A stretch of 64,000 nt of DNA from Lewinellaceae bacterium (GCA_016719605.1 JADJYW010000019.1:142554-206553), one strand, 5' to 3'. Numbered from the stretch's first letter, positions 29,251 to 40,104 are shown. Notes: generated by a model not told the origin, from the letters alone. Made by a program: numbers and translations.

Positions 29251-30357
29251 ATGCATTTCCATACGCTAACGATTAGCAAAATTACCCCCGAAACGCCCGA
29301 TACCGTTACGCTGGAGTTTCAAATCCCCGAAGATTTGCAGGACAGTTTTGCCTACAAACAAGGGCAGCACGTTACTATCCGCCACGAGATCGGGGGGCAT
29401 GAAATCCGGCGGTCGTATTCCATGTCGTCCAGTCCGCTGGAGACGCGTTTTGCCGTGACGGTGAAAAAAGTGGCCGGTGGCCAGATGTCCGTCTTTTTGC
29501 ACGATACCGCAAAACCCGGCGATACGCTGGAAGTGGCGCCACCCGACGGGCGCTTTTTTGTAAAACTCGATCCCGACAAGCGCCGAACCTACTACATCTT
29601 TGGCGCCGGTAGCGGAATTACCCCCCTGATGTCTATCCTGAAAACCACCCTCGAAGCCGAACCGATGAGCGCTATTTTTCTGCTGTACGGTAGCCGCGAT
29701 GAAGAAAGTATCATTTTCCGCGACGAACTGGAGCGCCTCTCCGAACGATACACGGGGCAACTGCATGTGGAGCACATCCTGAGCCGCCCCAAAAAAGAGG
29801 CAGCAGGAAGTTTTCTGGGTCTGTTCAAAAAATACACCTCCAACTGGAACGGCAAAACCGGCCGCATTGACGGCCGCGCAGTAACCACATTCCTCGACGA
29901 AAACTTTCCGCACGGCCCGGAGGCCGATTGCCAGTACTTCGCGTGCGGCCCCGGCAATATGACCGATACGGTCAAAAACACCCTGTTGGCCCGCGGAATA
30001 CCGGAAAAACAAGTGCACACCGAACACTTCGTGAATGCCACGCACATACCCGGCGAGTTTAGTGCCACACCCGGCGGATCGGGCACACGCCTGATCGTGC
30101 ACCTCAACGGAAAACGGATCGAAACAACCGTCCCCGCCGGCGCTACCATACTCGATGTCATGGTCAAGGAAAAACACGATGCACCCTACTCCTGCACTGC
30201 CGGCGCATGTTCTACCTGCATGGCCAAAGTGCTAAGCGGCAAAGTTAAAATGGATGCCTGCTACGCCCTCGACGACGAGGAGGTGAAGGCCGGGTATTGC
30301 CTCACCTGTCAGGCGCACCCGGAGACGGATGTGGTGGAGATATCGTACGATATGTAG
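29251..30357 (+). CDS. PaaE-like FAD/NAD(P) and 2Fe-2S reductase
   Basis: A 368-residue electron-transfer reductase. Residues about 1-105 are the FAD-binding barrel with RRSYSMSSSP (flavin-binding RxYS). Residues about 110-240 are the NAD(P)-binding domain: YYIFGAGSGITPLMSIL and YFACGPGNM. Residues about 275-368 are a plant-type ferredoxin with the cluster motif CTAGACSTC and a fourth Cys in YCLTCQAHP. This order equals that of PaaE, the reductase of phenylacetyl-CoA epoxidase, but no paaABC genes are adjacent, so the partner oxygenase or desaturase is unknown. The hairpin upstream separates it from bamA. Confidence 0.88.
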   Translation: MHFHTLTISKITPETPDTVTLEFQIPEDLQDSFAYKQGQHVTIRHEIGGHEIRRSYSMSSSPLETRFAVTVKKVAGGQMSVFLHDTAKPGDTLEVAPPDGRFFVKLDPDKRRTYYIFGAGSGITPLMSILKTTLEAEPMSAIFLLYGSRDEESIIFRDELERLSERYTGQLHVEHILSRPKKEAAGSFLGLFKKYTSNWNGKTGRIDGRAVTTFLDENFPHGPEADCQYFACGPGNMTDTVKNTLLARGIPEKQVHTEHFVNATHIPGEFSATPGGSGTRLIVHLNGKRIETTVPAGATILDVMVKEKHDAPYSCTAGACSTCMAKVLSGKVKMDACYALDDEEVKAGYCLTCQAHPETDVVEISYDM

Positions 30358-30461
30358 GTTTTTGCCCGCAAAAACGCGGAGACGTAGCCAATGGCCTACT
30401 GCTTTGGAAAGTTTCATTACTTTGCATGGCAATCGCTTAATGTTTGCCAAGCCTCTTCAGG

Positions 30462-32857
30462 ATGGAAACAAAGAAAATCATTATTCCGCCCAACAGCGAC
30501 AGTGAAGCCGATACCTGCCGAAAGGAGGTAACGCCGAAGCTGTACGCAAGCGAATGGACAGACGAACACATATTGGAGCAACGAACTTTCACAGACGGGA
30601 AAATCGTTGTGTTGGGGAAAGTTGCCAAGCGGCAAAAGCCCAAAAAGGCAGACTACATTTTGCGCATCGGGCAAAATTTTCCCATTGCAGTTATTGAAGC
30701 AAAGAAGAAGTATAAGACCGCCGCCGCCGGACTGCAACAAGCGAAGGACTATGCCGAAACCCTGGATTGTCGGTTTGCCTACGCGACCAACGGCGCGGAA
30801 ATCGTTGAGTTTGATTTTATGACTGGTTTGGAAACCGTCATTACCAAATACCCGACCCCACAGGAACTTTGGAACAGGCTCCACGCCACCGACCCCATAC
30901 CCGAAAACATTAAAGAAATCCTGTTAAAACCGCTCAATCCGAATTTGGGCAAGTCGCCTCGATATTATCAGGAAATTGCCATTAACCGGGCGGTACAAGC
31001 CATTTTGGAAGGCAAACCACGGTTGCTGCTCACATTGGCCACAGGTACGGGCAAAACTTCGGTTGCCTTTCAAATTATCTACAAACTTTGGAACAACCGT
31101 TGGAACATCACAGGCGAACACCGCCGCCCGAAGGTGTTGTTTTTGGCCGACCGCAAAGTATTGGTAGATGACCCCTACGCAAAAGACTTTGCCGTTTTCG
31201 GCGATGCCCGCGCTTCGGTTTTCGATGACGGCGCAACCACCAGCCGCGAAATCTACTTTTCCACGTATCAGTCATTGGCCGAAAGCGAAGCCCGCGAAGG
31301 ACTGTTTCGCAAGTTTCCGCGCAACTTCTTTGACTTGGTTGTAATTGATGAATGTCACCGGGGTAGCGCAACTGATGACGGTAATTGGCGTATGATTTTG
31401 GACTATTTCGCGCCCGCCGTAAAATTGGGTTTGACGGCCACGCCATTGCGACAAGACAACAAAGACACCTACGCCTACTTTGGCAACCCACTCTACATTT
31501 ACAGTTTGCGGCAAGGCATTGAAGATGGTTTTTTGGCTCCTTATATCGTGCGCCGTGTCGTAACCGAAGCCGACGCGACGGGGTGGCGACCACAGGCCGG
31601 ACAAACCGACGCACACGGCAACATCATTCCCGATGACGTTTACCTGACCCCTGATTTTGAACACACGCTTTCTTTGTTGCCGCGCACAAAGGCCGTCGCC
31701 CGTCACCTGACCGACCATTTGAAAAAGTACGGCAGGTTGGATAAAACCATCATCTTTTGCCACGATCAGGAACACGCCGACCAAATGCGCCGGGGCTGAG
31801 CAACCTTAATGCCGACCTGGTGCAGCAAAACCCAAACTACGTTGTCCGCATCGTGTCGGATGAAGGCGATTGGGGCAAAGGGCTGTTGGGCAAATTCATG
31901 GATTACGAACCCTTTGAAAGGCCGGGCATGCCCGTCATTGTCACCACTTCCCAAATGTTGAGCACGGGCGTTGACATTCCGACTTGCAAAAACATCGTGC
32001 TATTCCGCATGGTCAATTCGATGACCGAATTTAAGCAAATCATCGGGCGCGGCACACGGGTAAAGGAGGACAAAGACAAACTGTTTTTCACCATCCTGGA
32101 CTACACCGGGAGCGCAACCCGCAATTTTGCCGACCCCGATTTTGACGGCGAACCGCCGCTTATTACATCGGAGGAAATGGACGAAAACGGCGAAGTCCTG
32201 GAAGGTTCTTTTGTAGAGGAACGCACCGAAACACCGACTGCCGATTGGACAGACGAACAAATCGAAGACTTTACCAATGAGGGCGACCCACGGCGCAAAT
32301 ACTACGTCACAGAGGGAGAAGTAACCATTGTGGCCGAAAGTGTGCAAGTATTGGACGCAAGCGGCAAACTGCGCACCGTGCAGTTTACACAATACGCCAA
32401 AGAACAAGTTTCCACCCTTTTCACCGATGCCAAAGCCTTTCAAGCGGCATGGGCAGACCCGGAACAACGGGAAAAGATCGTAGCCGAATTGGAAAGCCGG
32501 GGCATTTCGTTGGAGCAACTTTCCGACATTACCAAAATGTCCGATGCCGACCCAGTCGATTTGCTTTGCTTTGTGGCCTTCGACCTCAAACCGATGACCC
32601 GCCGCGAACGCGCCGAACGAGTACGCAAAGCCGCGACATTGGCGGCTTATACCAACGGGGCGCGGGAAATCATTGAGTTGATTTTGGACAAATACGTTCA
32701 ATTTGGCCTGACCGAATTGAACGCCGGGGTTTTGGAAGTGAAACCCATTTCCGACAAAGGAAATATTACAGAAATCGCCGCTCTTTTCGACGGTGCGCCC
32801 AATTTGCTACGCGCATTGGATGACATTCAAAAACTACTGTACGCCGAAGCTGCGTAA
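30462..32857 (+). CDS. hsdR: Type I restriction enzyme R subunit (single-base frame break)
   Basis: Motor and nuclease subunit of a type I restriction system, about 798 residues. The N-terminal nuclease domain has the PD-(D/E)XK pattern KADYILRIG then PIAVIEAKKKYK. Helicase motifs follow: LATGTGKTS (Walker A), VVIDECHRG, LTATPLR and QIIGRGTRVKEDKDK. The C-terminal ~200 residues match the EcoEI-type R C-domain. One G is missing in the run 31792-31795: the frame ends DQMRRG, while the corrected frame continues LSNLNADLVQQNPNYVV. The ATG at 30462 is preferred to a frame-open TTG at 30444. It leads hsdM, dinD and hsdS on one strand. Confidence 0.9.
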
Positions 32858-32866
32858 CCTCCATTT

Positions 32867-34443
32867 ATGGCAAAACGAGAAAAAGAAGTTAAAACCGAAA
32901 CTACCGCACAACGCTTGTCCGGCCTGATAAAATCGTGCCGCGACATTATGCGCAAAGACAAGGGAGGCATGAACGGCGATAGCGACCGCTTGCCCATGCT
33001 GACCTGGATCATGTTTCTAAAATTCCTGGATGACGTGGAAACGGAACAGGAAACCCGTGCCTTGCTAAAACGCCAAACCTACCGACCCGCCATTGCCGCA
33101 CCCTACCGTTGGCGCGATTGGGCGAAAAACCAAAGCTTGACTGGTGATGATCTGACCGCTTTTATCAACAACGAAAAATGCACCCTGCCCGATGGAATGG
33201 AGGGTGCAGGTTTGTTTTATTACTTGCGCAGCCTGCAAAGCGAGACAGGCAGGGAAAGAAAAGATGTTATCGCAACCGTTTTCCAGGGCGTGACCAACAA
33301 AATGAAAAGCGGCTATCTGTTGCGCGATGTTGTGAATAAAATAGACGGCATTCACTTCACCAGCACAGAGGAAATTTACACGCTTTCGCATTTGTATGAA
33401 AGCCTTTTAAAAGAAATGCGCGACGCATCGGGCGACGCGGGGGAGTTTTACACACCCCGCCCCGTAGTCAAATTCATGGTGCAAATGCTCGACCCGCAAT
33501 TGGGTGAAAGTATCCTCGACCCCGCCGCCGGAACGGCGGTTTTCTGGAGAAGCCTTTGAACACCTGCGCAAACAAGCCCAAACCGTAGAGCAATACGATA
33601 CCCTGCAACAAAGCAGCATCTACGGCGGCGAAGCCAAACCCTTGCCTTACCTGCTTTGCCAAATGAACCTGCTTTTGCACGGCCTCGAATACCCCAACAT
33701 TGATAGCGGCAATTCACTCCGTACACCTTTGCGCGACATCGGCGACCGCGACCGGGTGGACATTATTGTAACCAACCCGCCTTTTGGGGGCGAAGAAGAA
33801 CGCGGCATACTCAATAACTTCCCCGATGATATGCGCACGGCGGAAACCGCCATGCTGTTTTTGCAATTGATTATGCGCCGACTGAACGCGCCGCTCCCTC
33901 TCCTTGGGGAGGCGGGGGTGGGGCTCGGGTGGACGCGCTGCCGTGGTTGTGCCAAATGGTACTTTGTTCGCCGATGGTATTGCCGCCCGCATCAAAGAAC
34001 AAATGATGAAGGAATACAACCTACATACCGTGGTACGCTTGCCCGACGGTGTGTTTGAGCCGTACACCTCCATACCCTCCAACCTGTTGTTTTTTGAACA
34101 GGGAAAGCCAACACAGGACGTTTGGTTTTATGAAATTCAACCACCTGCCGAACGTAAAAAATACTCGAAAACCAAGCCCATACAATTTGAGGAATTTGCG
34201 GCTTGCATTGCCTGGTGGAATAAACGCGAAGCAAACGAAAACGCCTGGTGCATTCCTGCCGCCGAAATCTTGCAGTACGACGCGGGCGGCAAACTGCTTT
34301 CCGCCACCCTCGACCGTAAAAACCCCACCCGACGCAACGAAACCGAGTATGCCGAACCCTCCGAAGCCATTGCCGCCATTTTAGAAAAGGAAAAACAAAT
34401 TGTATTTTTGCTGGATGAAATAAAACAACTTGTCCAGTCATGA
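32867..34443 (+). CDS. hsdM: Type I modification methyltransferase M subunit (three frame breaks)
   Basis: N6-adenine methyltransferase of the type I complex, about 525 residues after repair. N-terminal helical HsdM_N domain: SRDIMRKDKGG-like start and PMLTWIMFLKFLDD. SAM-binding motif I, DPAAGTGGF, is itself split by a missing base at 33534/33535; a second base is missing at 33551/33552, restoring LEKAFEHLRKQAQT. Motif IV NPPFGG is near 33775. A third break is one extra G in 33927-33929, after which GGRAAVVVPNGTLFADG resumes. The unusual in-frame stretch PLPLLGEAGVGL precedes it. The stop overlaps the dinD start (ATGA). Ten bases separate it from hsdR. Confidence 0.9.
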
Positions 34444-35321
34444 AAAAAGATCTTATCATCGAACTTTTGATAAATTCGAGGCCGCCTGCTACCTCATAGA
34501 GGAAACTGAGTGCTGGAGCGCACGGAATTGCAGGCCATACTCGGTTATGCCAAATGGGACAATTTCCTCAACACCATCGAAAAGGCCAAAAGCGCCTGCG
34601 AAGGAGCGGGCGAGCGTTTCCAAGACCATTTTGCCGATGTCGGGAGAATGGTCGAGATCGGTAGCGGCACCCAACGTCGCATTGACGACATCGCCCTGAC
34701 CCGCTATGCCTGCTACCTCATTGCCCAAAACGGTGACCCCACCAAAAAGCCTGAAATCGCCTTTGCCCAAACCTATTTCGCCGTCCAGACCCGCCGACAG
34801 GAACTCATCGAGCAACGTCTGCTTGACCGCGACCGCGTGACCGCCCGCGAAAAACTGTCCAAGACCGAAAATAAACTCTCCGGCATCATCTACGAACGAG
34901 GCGTGGATGAAAAAGGCTTTGCCATCATCCGCTCTGAAGGCGACAAGGCCCTCTTCGGCGGACGCAGTACCCAGGACATGAAACGCAAACTCGCCGTGCC
35001 CGACGGCCGCCCACTGGCCGATTTCCTGCCCACCCTGACCATCAAAGCCAAGGACTTCGCCGCCGAACTGACCAACCACAACGTGGTGGACAAAGACCTG
35101 CGTGGACAATCGAACATTCAGCAAGAACACGTGGACAACAACCTCGCAGTGCGAAAAATCCTGCACGAACGCGGCGTAAAACCTGAACAGTTGCCGCCCG
35201 CCGAAGACGTAAAAAAGTAGAACGCCGGATAAAATCGGACGAGAAAAAGGCACTTGAAAAGCCGGATAAAATCAAAACGCGGCCGCCGAAAGAGGAAACC
35301 CAAACCGATGACGGTGCCTGA
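34440..35321 (+). CDS. dinD: DNA damage-inducible protein D homologue inside the RM operon (three frame breaks)
   Basis: About 294 residues, matching DinD. The reconstructed start MKKDLIIELFDKFEAACYLI overlaps the hsdM stop by four bases (ATGA). The BRO-N-like core is ECWSARELQAILGYAKWDNF and LTRYACYLIAQNGDP; the latter half has RQELIEQRLLDRDRV and NKLSGIIYERGVD. Missing bases: T in 34465-34468, G after 34525, A in 35211-35216. The repaired tail VERRIKSDEKKALEKPDKI ends at TGA 35319. E. coli DinD is LexA-regulated and inhibits RecA filament activity in vitro. Its position between hsdM and hsdS suggests translation with the RM complex and a link between restriction breaks and repair (inference). 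Confidence 0.85.
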
Positions 35322-35349
35322 TGTCGGTCTGCTCTTTTTAGACCTGAAC

Positions 35350-35570
35350 TTATGTGATGACCATACGACCAAACGATATCAAAAGACGTGTAAATTTTTG
35401 AAAATCAGGAAACTGCTTATGTGACGGTCATGTGACAGCATGGGTAAAAGTGCAACCTTGAAAAAATCTATACACAAACCTGCTTTTATTTGACGGATAT
35501 TTAATATTCCGACCCTTAAAAATCACAATCAACTCATTTTCAATCACTTTTTTATTTGATGGTCATTTGA
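35350..35570. repeat. Three imperfect 19-bp direct repeats upstream of hsdS
   Basis: TTATGTGATGACCATACGA (35350-35368), TTATGTGACGGTCATGTGA (35417-35435) and TTATTTGATGGTCATTTGA (35552-35570) lie in the 248-base AT-rich gap between dinD and hsdS; the last overlaps the hsdS ATG. Possible operator or recombination relic. No gene is apparent in the gap. Confidence 0.4.
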
Positions 35571-36753
35571 TGGAAGCGAAAAAACAGGGCTGGGAAATGG
35601 TGAAATTGGGGGAAGTGTTGAACCCTTCAGAAAATTGGGTTGCTGTTGTACCAACCGATCGTTACAAAATGTTGGGGTTGTCTTTGGAGGGCAGAGGCTT
35701 GTTTGTTCGGGAAGAAAAACTGGGTTCTGAAGTCAGTGCAAAGTATCTTAATAAAGTTGTTCCGGGAGAGTTCATGTATAGCCGCCTGTTTGCTTGGAAA
35801 GGTGCATTTGATAAGGCCGCCAAAGATTTTGAGGGCTGCTACGTTTCCGATGAGTTTCCCGCGTTTCAACCTCATAAAGACAAACTGGACATTGACTTCC
35901 TCGCTTACTTTTTCAAGCAGAAAAGTGTTTGGACGGCGGTTGAACAATATTGCATGGGCGTAACCAAAGCAAGCCGCAACCGATTCAAAGAACAATTTTT
36001 CCTGAATCTCGAAATCCCCCTCCCGCCCCTATCCGAACAACAGCGTATCGCCGGACGGTTGGCGGCTTTGAAAGGGAAAATAGATGCGGTGCGAACGTTG
36101 AGGGAGCAGGTGCGGGAGGTGGAAAGAGTAGCCGAAAATGCCTTTGATTTCGTAATTCCAAATGCCAAATTTGAAAGAAAAAGATTGGAGATGGGGACTT
36201 TCAAAACAGGAAAGACCCCACCAACCTCACATCCTCATTATTTTGACGGGATTTGGATTGGTACTGTCCTTCAGACATCAATAACCAAAATGACTGCTAT
36301 TTGCTGGGATCAAGTAAAAAGATTTCACAAGACGCACTTGATGACAACAAAGCCACTTGGTATGAACGAGAAACCATTTTGCTGATTTCCATCGGTGGAA
36401 CAATCGGTAAGGTTGGAATTTTGAAATATCCCGCAAGTTCAAACCAGCAAATCACAGGGATAAAATTTAACGATTCAGTCCTGCCCGAATATGGTTGCTA
36501 TTGGTTGAAAAAAAGCAAAGCGGAAATAATCAATCGAGCAGCACAGGCGACTTTGCCAATAATCAACCAAAAGAAGATTGCTGAAATTGAAATTGCGATC
36601 CCCCCCCTTTCCGAACAACGCCGCATCGTTTCCGAAATCAAAGCCTTTCAAACCAAAATGGATGCCTTGAAAGCGGCAGAGGCCGGGCAGTTGTCGGCAT
36701 TGGATGGGTTGTTTCCGGGGGTGTTGGAGCAGGCGTTTCGGGGGGAGTGGTGA
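35570..36753 (+). CDS. hsdS: Type I specificity subunit (single-base frame break)
   Basis: DNA-recognition subunit of the type I complex, about 394 residues with two target-recognition domains and two conserved coiled-coil regions. TRD1 is residues about 5-150; the first spacer begins EIPLPPLSEQQRIAGRLAAL. TRD2 follows with WYERETILLISIGGTIGKVG; the second spacer is AIPPLSEQRRIVSEIKAF and ends GLFPGVLEQAFRGEW. One G is missing in 36248-36250: FDG should continue as D(L)DWYCPSDINNQ. The two TRDs are unrelated in sequence, implying a bipartite asymmetric target. The DNA here is more AT-rich than the flanks, as often for exchanged TRDs. The ATG at 35570 is used, not the frame-open TTG. Confidence 0.9.
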
Positions 36754-36868
36754 GGAAAAAAATGAATTGAATTCCTCCCAAAGGGCGTTTTCATAAAGAA
36801 ACGGACAAGTCAAACTTGATTGCGCCATCTCACTCGCCTCTACGCTAAAAAAACCTACGCTACACCGC

Positions 36869-38812
36869 TCACTTCAGGCTATCCGCCTTTTTCGCGCACT
36901 CCTCTGCCCGGGCAATGTTGCCTATTGCCCGATACGCTATGCTCAGGTTTCGCCAGGCGGTTTGGTACCGCGGGTCCAGTTGAACCGCCTTTTCAAACTG
37001 CACGATGGCTTTTTCGTTTTGGCCCACCATACCGTATGCGGTGCCGAGGTTGAGAAAAGTCTCGGCATCGTTCATGCCGTACTCTACCGCTTTTTCAAAC
37101 AGTTCGGCGGCGCGGGCCGGATTGTTTTTCTGTTGGCCCTCGTCCCGGCCCCAGGCTAAGTACGTTCGGCCGATATTGATGCGGGCAATGCCGTAGTTCG
37201 GAGCCTCTTTCAACGCTTCCTCATACTGACGGATAGCCTCGGCGTACCGGCTGCGGGCAATGGCGGCATTGCCGAGGTTCAGGAACGAGACCGGGTTGGG
37301 GCGTATGGCAATAGCGGCATTGCTGTGTTCTTCGATTTGCGCCAGAAGCGCCGTTTTTTCCGTTTCTGAAAGATTTTCCGCCGCGTTGTAACGGGCGTAC
37401 AACTCGCCACCCATGCCGTTGTGCAGGCGCACACTGCCGGGGGCTTTGGCTACATCGGTGCTGAACAAGGTCAGATTGTCCTTCCAGTCGGCATTTCGGG
37501 AAATGGTCTGCAAACTGAACAGTACCGCTACGGCGATCAAAATACCCGCGCCTGCGCCGATTTTTTTTGCCTCCGGCAAATTCGTTTTGCTGTCGAAATC
37601 AAACCGCGTTGCCCACCACACCAGCCACACAACGCCGACACAAAACCAGACCGACGGTGCATACAGCAGCCGCTCGCCGAATAGGGTACCGATCACTACG
37701 AACAGTTGGCTGTACAGCGCCACCCCGCACAAAAATGCCGCAATGGGAAACGCCCACACCTGCCGGCGCACCAGCCCGCGAACGGCCAGAAAAGCCAGTC
37801 CGCCGTACAGGGCCAGCCCGAGCAGCGCCTGCCAGTTACCCCAGTTTACCACAGAAAGATGCCGGTACGAGTAATCGCTCAGTAGCGGGTGCGGGAACAC
37901 GAGCAGTTGGAAGTATTTCCACAAAACCAGGAAACTGGTAGCCGATCGCTCGCCAAATCCCGCAGCAGCCACGATGGGGTTATCCATTTCGCTCACCACA
38001 AAATTGTCGGCCGATTGGCTGAGCACGGCGGTTCGGATAACCAAAAAAAGGATCACCGGGACGCCAAACAACAGCGCATGGCCCGCACTCTGCCGTGCCG
38101 GCTTGTCGAAAAAAAACCAGCTCGCCAGCGGAAAAACTGGTAGCAGCATCACGGCGCTTTCCTTGGACAACAGCGCCAAAAAATAACAGCCCAAAGACAG
38201 ACCCAGCCACTTGCCCACCGGCTGCTCCAGCCAGCGGGCCCAACTGTACAGTGCGGCTACGCTGAAAAACAGGTTCAAAATTTCGTCCCGGCTTTTGATA
38301 TTTGCCACCACTTCCGTGTGCAGCGGATGCGCCGCAAACAACAGCGCCGCGCCCCCCGCCCACAGCCAATGGCGCCCGTGCAAGAGGCGCCGCAGTGCGG
38401 CAAACAACAGCCCCACCGTGAGCGCGTACCACAGTACATTCATAAAATGCCCGAGAAAAGGACTGCCCGGCGACACGCTCCACTCCACCGCAAAAGTGAC
38501 CAGCGATAGCGGGCGGTACAGCAGCGCGGAAGCGCCGGCGCCTTCCGTGCCGGCCCGGTAGTGGCGAGAAAACAACTCGGGTATGCCGGAAACGCCCTGT
38601 TTGACCAGTTCGTTTTTGGTAATCGCCAGCGGATCATCCAGCACATACTGGTGCCCCAGGGTATTGGCGTACAACAAAAAAGCAAAAACGGCCAGGCTGA
38701 AGCCAATCCAGGTGAATCGCGAAATACCCGTAGCAACGGCCTGGTCGCTGCGTTGCGGCGGATGTGGATTGCCTTTCGGAGAACGGGGTGGTTTGACGCT
38801 TTTTTTTGACAT
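36869..38812 (-). CDS. TMTC-like GT-C membrane protein with C-terminal TPR repeats
   Basis: A 647-residue membrane protein. About ten to eleven helices occupy residues 30-410. The early loop YVLDDPLAITKNELVKQG carries the acidic pair typical of GT-C mannosyltransferases; AAHPLHTEVVANIKSRDEIL is characteristic of the TMTC/DUF1736 group. Residues about 480-645 contain four to five TPRs (SFLNLGNAAIARSRYAEAI, AETFLNLGTAYGMVGQNEKA). Protein or lipid glycosylation using a polyprenyl-phosphate sugar is the likely activity (family knowledge plus inference). I use the ATG at 38812 rather than 38836, because the minus-7 element at 38834-38841 overlaps the latter. Confidence 0.8.
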   Translation of the reverse strand: MSKKSVKPPRSPKGNPHPPQRSDQAVATGISRFTWIGFSLAVFAFLLYANTLGHQYVLDDPLAITKNELVKQGVSGIPELFSRHYRAGTEGAGASALLYRPLSLVTFAVEWSVSPGSPFLGHFMNVLWYALTVGLLFAALRRLLHGRHWLWAGGAALLFAAHPLHTEVVANIKSRDEILNLFFSVAALYSWARWLEQPVGKWLGLSLGCYFLALLSKESAVMLLPVFPLASWFFFDKPARQSAGHALLFGVPVILFLVIRTAVLSQSADNFVVSEMDNPIVAAAGFGERSATSFLVLWKYFQLLVFPHPLLSDYSYRHLSVVNWGNWQALLGLALYGGLAFLAVRGLVRRQVWAFPIAAFLCGVALYSQLFVVIGTLFGERLLYAPSVWFCVGVVWLVWWATRFDFDSKTNLPEAKKIGAGAGILIAVAVLFSLQTISRNADWKDNLTLFSTDVAKAPGSVRLHNGMGGELYARYNAAENLSETEKTALLAQIEEHSNAAIAIRPNPVSFLNLGNAAIARSRYAEAIRQYEEALKEAPNYGIARINIGRTYLAWGRDEGQQKNNPARAAELFEKAVEYGMNDAETFLNLGTAYGMVGQNEKAIVQFEKAVQLDPRYQTAWRNLSIAYRAIGNIARAEECAKKADSLK

Positions 38813-38833
38813 GGCCGTAGATCGAATGATGCG

Positions 38834-38841
38834 CAAATCTA
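38834..38841 (-). promoter_or_regulatory. TAnnTTTG minus-7 element for the TMTC-like gene
   Basis: Minus-strand TAGATTTG; it decides the start at 38812. Confidence 0.4.
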
Positions 38842-38866
38842 CCCCGATACAGGCTTATTTTACCGC

Positions 38867-39053
38867 AGAGGCGCGGAGTAGTTTTTTACCGCGGAGTAGT
38901 TTTTACCGCAGAGGCGCAGAGTAGTTTTTACCGCAGAGGCGCGGAGACGCAGAGGCGTAGAGTAGTTTTTATATTTGCCTCTGCAGACTACTCTACGCCT
39001 CTGCGTCTCCGCGCCTCTGCGGTAAAAACTACTCCGCGCCTCTGCGGTAAAAA
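38867..39053. repeat. Long inverted element of ACCGCAGAGGCGCGGAGTAG units
   Basis: Units of about 25 bases (TTTTTACCGCAGAGGCGC, A or G, GAGTAG) occur three to four times rightward from 38867 and twice leftward up to 39053. Arms 38899-38966 and 38987-39053 pair almost perfectly. The right arm stops exactly at the nadA stop codon (39054), so it can terminate nadA. Spacing is not regular enough, and no cas genes are near, for a CRISPR. Confidence 0.8.
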
Positions 39054-40074
39054 TCACCCCTTAAGCCCCAACCCTGCTTTTTCCGAAATTTCCAGCATAC
39101 GATCAATGGACTTCACGCCCTGCTCAATCACCCAGTCGGGCAGCATGATCTCCGGCTGCTCGTACAGCATGCAGAGGTAGAGTTTTTCCATGGTGTTGCG
39201 CTTCATGTGCGGGCAGTCGTTGCAGGCGCAGTTGTTGTTGGGCGGGGCGGGGATAAATGTTTTGTGCGGACTGGCTTTTTGCATCTGGTGCAGGATACCC
39301 GCCTCCGTGGCTACGATGTACTCTTGCGCGGCGTCGTTAATGGTGTATTTCAGCAGGCCCGTGGTGCTGCCGATGTAATCGGCCATGTCCAGAATATGGG
39401 CTTCGCACTCCGGGTGGGCGATGAACCGGGCGTTCGGGTGGCGGGCCTTAAGTTTCACGATACGCTCGTGACTGAAAATCTCGTGCACCATACAGGCGCC
39501 GTTCCAGAGCACCATATCGCGGCCGGTTTTTTTTACAAGATAGGCGCCGAGGTTTTTGTCGGGCGCAAAAATGATGGGCTGGTCTTTCGGGATACTCTCG
39601 ATAATCGCCAGGGCATTGGTGCTGGTGCAGCAGATATCGGTCAGGGTTTTTAGTTCAGCCGTGCAGTTGATGTACGACACCACGATGTGGTCGGGGTATT
39701 TTTCCTTGAACTTGCGGAACAGGTGCGGCGGGCACGAATCGGCCAGCGAACAGCCGGCTTTCAGGTCGGGCAGCAGCACTTTTTTGGAGGGCGAGAGCAT
39801 CTTGGCGGTTTCGGCCATGAAGTGAACCCCGGCAAATACGATGATTTCCGCGTCCGTATTGGCCGCTTTTTTGGGACAGCCCCAGCGAGTCGCCGATATA
39901 GTCGGCCACATCCTGAATTTCCGATTCCTGGTAGTAGTGCGCCAGGATGACGGCATTTTTTTCTTTTTTCAGGCGGTTGATCTCGGCTACGAGGTCGAGT
40001 TCAGGATCCACGTCGAGGTCGAGGAAACCGTTGCGATCGAGTTTTTGGAGCGCGGTAGAGAGGTCGGTGGTCAT
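39054..40074 (-). CDS. nadA: Quinolinate synthase (single-base frame break)
   Basis: Makes quinolinate from iminoaspartate and dihydroxyacetone phosphate in NAD synthesis, with a 4Fe-4S cluster; about 339 residues. Motifs: ILAHYYQESEIQDVADYIGD, VHFMAETAKML, the Cys of DLKAGCSLADSCPP, INCTAELKTLTDICCTSTNA, and a C-terminal cysteine in NNNCACNDCPHMKRNT. The frame breaks in the T-run 39867-39872 (one extra base): LSQK should continue AANTDAEIIVFAGVHF. nadB and nadC are not in the window. The ATG at 40074 is downstream of a strong minus-7/minus-33 pair in the dyad element. Probably a sequencing artefact. Confidence 0.92.
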
Positions 40075-40104
40075 GGCGTAGTGTGTTGTGTTTTTCCGGG
40101 CAAA

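Noticed and set aside
38867..39053. CRISPR array
   Set aside because: Repeat units are irregular in spacing, there are no unique spacers of constant length, the units are inverted halfway and no cas gene is present.
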